In this document: one piece after another, positions 17,475 through 19,025 of the stretch
How positions within the stretch are numbered: position 1 is the stretch's first letter
How the letters are laid out: every line of letters begins with the position of its first letter
From: Willaertia magna
Lineage: Eukaryota > Heterolobosea > Eutetramitea > Acrasida > Naegleriidae
Direction of reading: 5' to 3'
Assembly (NCBI GenBank): GCA_902984215.1
Contig: CADWAF010000091.1
Coordinates: 1-19,025, forward strand
DNA: 19,025 nucleotides
Program-made: the position numbers and the translations under genes
Notes under the pieces: generated by a model
The model's database searches: none
Told to the model about the DNA's origin: nothing
Seen by the model: only the letters and a program-made list of their open reading frames with translations

Positions 17475-17497
17475 GAAAGATTGCGTAGCAATCTTTC
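17475..17497 (-). ncRNA. Perfect 10-bp hairpin near the LINE 3' end
   Basis: GAAAGATTGC (17475-17484) and GCAATCTTTC (17488-17497) are perfect complements around a three-base loop. The hairpin lies within the last 20 codons of the RNase H/knuckle frame. Together with the two hairpins downstream it forms a likely structured 3' RNA. Confidence 0.55.
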
Positions 17498-18569
17498 ATC
17501 GATTCACTAATCCATTTTAATGATTCTTCTATTTTCTTATACCAGAATTTAATAGTTTTGACAATTTCCTCAATTAAATTTAAGTAAGGGTTGAAAATAT
17601 TACTCGAATCATTCTTAATCTTGTTTTTGATTTTAATTTCTTTATCACTGTTTTCAAAAAGATTTTTAACAAGCTTTAGGTCTATAATTTCCTCTCTATG
17701 ATTATCTCTGTAGTTCTTCTCAAATTTTTTAAACCTTCTATTTTCTTTCCCTTTAAGTTTCCTTAATATTTCATTTTTACCTATAAATCTTGTATTGTTA
17801 GATGCCCTTTTGATTTTATCGAGTTCTCCTTTGCTATTTACTATTTTAAACATTAGATTGCTTGTACGAGTTATCTCATCCTTAGTTCTTTTGCAATCAT
17901 CCAGCAAATGTTTAACCGTTCTATCTTTGTTACAGATATGACATTTCATTTTCTTTTGTCCATACTTATATTCTATTAATCCGTTTTTACGGTACCCAAT
18001 GTACCTATATTTTGAAATGGGTGAGTCTTTGTTGAGCTTCATCCATAATACAATTAAATTGCAGCCTTGCTTAATTCGAAATTGCTTATTCCACGTGTAT
18101 AGGTTGAAAATTGGTTCAGGGTTATATTCATTGTCGTCCGTTCTACCTCTGTTTTTAACTAAAAAACTGTATGTTTTAGAGATATATGACTCTACTTCAT
18201 TTATATTAGGATGGCATATACCTTCTTTTGCTAATTCATCAGCTTTATCATTACCTTTGTTATTTAAAGCTCTAATCGCTACATTAGAATCTATGAAAAT
18301 ATTAGCTGTAACATTATAAGGTAACTCCCTAACTGCTTGTAAAACTGCCAAAATTTCTCCCTTATTATTTGAACCTTTTCCAAAATTCATTCTTCTATTG
18401 AAGATTTTAATTTTTCCATTTCTGTGGCCCCTTATATAAATGTCTCCTCCTGACCAACCTTTAAAGCAACTTCCATCAGTATAGATATTGAAATGTGTAA
18501 ATTTTTCAATTTTGGACACTTTCTCTCTAAGAGGTTTACAACTCCCTTGTTTGATACAATATGTTTTTA

Positions 18570-18968
18570 TTAACTTTTATATTTCATAAAAGACCCTATA
18601 TAACAATTATTGGCAATAGATTCTGCTTTTGTCAAACCAAAACCTCCATCATTAATGTCTCTATAAAAAACCTCAGTGCTTAATTTCTTTTCTAAGCCCG
18701 CTTTGATTTTGATAGCACTTCTAATAATTGTATTAATTCTATTAAGAAAGCTTGGTTCAAATCTTTCTTCTCTACACAGATAAGAAATCTTGGAGAGTAA
18801 TTTACTGTTAATTAACAAGTTAAGGCGGTACGGTTGGATATATTTGAGTGGTAAGAAAGTAGCTAGTAACCTTATTTTATCTACGATTTTAGATTGTTTT
18901 TCTCTTTTATCTTTGTTTTCCAAAATAAAGTATCTTAAAATTTCTACGTTTCTTCTTCTGCTAATGAC
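18570..18968 (-). pseudogene. LINE reverse transcriptase C-terminal remnant
   Basis: The minus-strand frame is open from 18968, just after a TAG at 18969-18971, to TAA at 18570. No ATG begins it. The product (RRRNVEILRYFILENKD, then PLKYIQPYRLNLLINSKLLS, and AIKIKAGLEKKLSTEVFYRD followed by INDGGFGLTKAES) matches the thumb and post-RT region of LINE ORF2. There the pattern of an N-L-I-N-S-K helix, an A-I-K segment and a final GG-[LF]-GL motif is typical. The catalytic FADD-type motif would lie beyond the window edge. It overlaps the RNase H frame by seven bases in a different frame, consistent with a decay frameshift in an A-rich run. Confidence 0.75.
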
Positions 18969-19025
18969 CTAATCTGTTTCAATTTTCATTGTCTTCTTCC
19001 TATTAGTAGAATTAGATATGAAATT

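Larger units (their letters stand above)
17440..18576 (-). pseudogene. LINE RNase H domain with internal deletion plus CCHC zinc knuckle
   Basis: The frame is open from 18576 to TAA at 17440. The first possible start is GTG at 18519, which is unlikely to be a real start, so this is the tail of a larger polyprotein. Counting from 18519, RNase H signatures are Asp15 (IYTDGSC), Glu55 (KGEILAVLQAV), Asp77 (FIDSNVAIRAL) and Asp94 (KADELA). Asp77 and Asp94 are only 17 residues apart, whereas active RNase H domains have roughly 45-65 between the third and fourth carboxylates, with a catalytic His loop. That segment is missing, so the enzyme should be dead. A C-X2-C-X7-H-X4-C knuckle follows (Cys193, Cys196, His204, Cys209; CHICNKDRTVKHLLDDC), typical of LINE C-termini. 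A basic Lys/Asn/Glu tail completes it. Confidence 0.8.
17355..19025 (-). mobile_element. Degenerate non-LTR retrotransposon (LINE), 3' part, runs off the window
   Basis: In element sense (minus strand) the order is reverse transcriptase C-terminus (18968-18570), RNase H with CCHC knuckle (18576-17440), structured 3' end (17497-17404) and an 8-bp repeat tail (17385-17355). This order suits RNase H-bearing LINE clades such as I or Tad types; no LTR, integrase or protease is present. A TAG at 18969-18971, a frame change near 18576 and an RNase H deletion show it is inactive. The 5' part lies beyond base 19025. No target site duplication could be found because only one end is visible. Confidence 0.8.

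Noticed and set aside
17999..18319. Plus-strand open frame opposite the RNase H region
   Set aside because: It is the antisense shadow of a well-supported retrotransposon frame and has no recognisable domain.

Overview
The window looks like nuclear DNA of an AT-rich unicellular eukaryote, most likely a free-living amoeba or amoeboflagellate of the dictyostelid or heterolobosean kind. The evidence is A/T-ending codons, long Asn/Gln runs, tightly packed genes, very short GT-AG introns (43-48 nt), a eukaryotic tRNA-Pro, and families common in such protists (RCC1-type propellers, beta-helix receptor kinases, NF-X1 and BTB proteins). The species cannot be named from the sequence alone. The standard genetic code fits everything seen.

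The left half (1-12.4 kb) is compact and ordinary. It holds a 5'-truncated lipid-binding-like gene at the edge, a class III Old Yellow Enzyme (minus), an unrecognised Asn-rich membrane protein (minus), an 89-residue single-pass membrane protein (minus), tRNA-Pro(UGG) (minus), a secreted two-domain BPI/LBP-like protein (plus), and a beta-helix receptor with a cytoplasmic TKL kinase (minus, two exons, no in-frame ATG at its 5' end). Next comes a large plus-strand gene for an NF-X1-type RING/R3H protein. Across one 48-nt intron it continues into a BTB domain that lacks its first strand.

The right half (12.4-19 kb) has been remodelled. Three tandem RCC1-like genes all stop just after the first strand of what looks like a BTB domain, the piece the upstream NF-X1 fusion lacks. 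Their spacers contain decayed minus-strand fragments. One is an RCC1 relic. The other is a mosaic of an RCC1 relic and the last exons of a POT/SLC15 peptide transporter. The window ends in a degenerate non-LTR retrotransposon (minus) with a reverse transcriptase C-terminus, an RNase H with an internal deletion, and a CCHC knuckle. Its 3' end carries three hairpins and a tail of 8-bp repeats.

There is no operon-like pathway. The coherent story is evolutionary: duplication, inversion, truncation and fusion around an RCC1/BTB family, next to a dead LINE. Start codons were assigned by eye. For several genes the longest open frame begins at TTG or GTG, and the first credible ATG was used instead.
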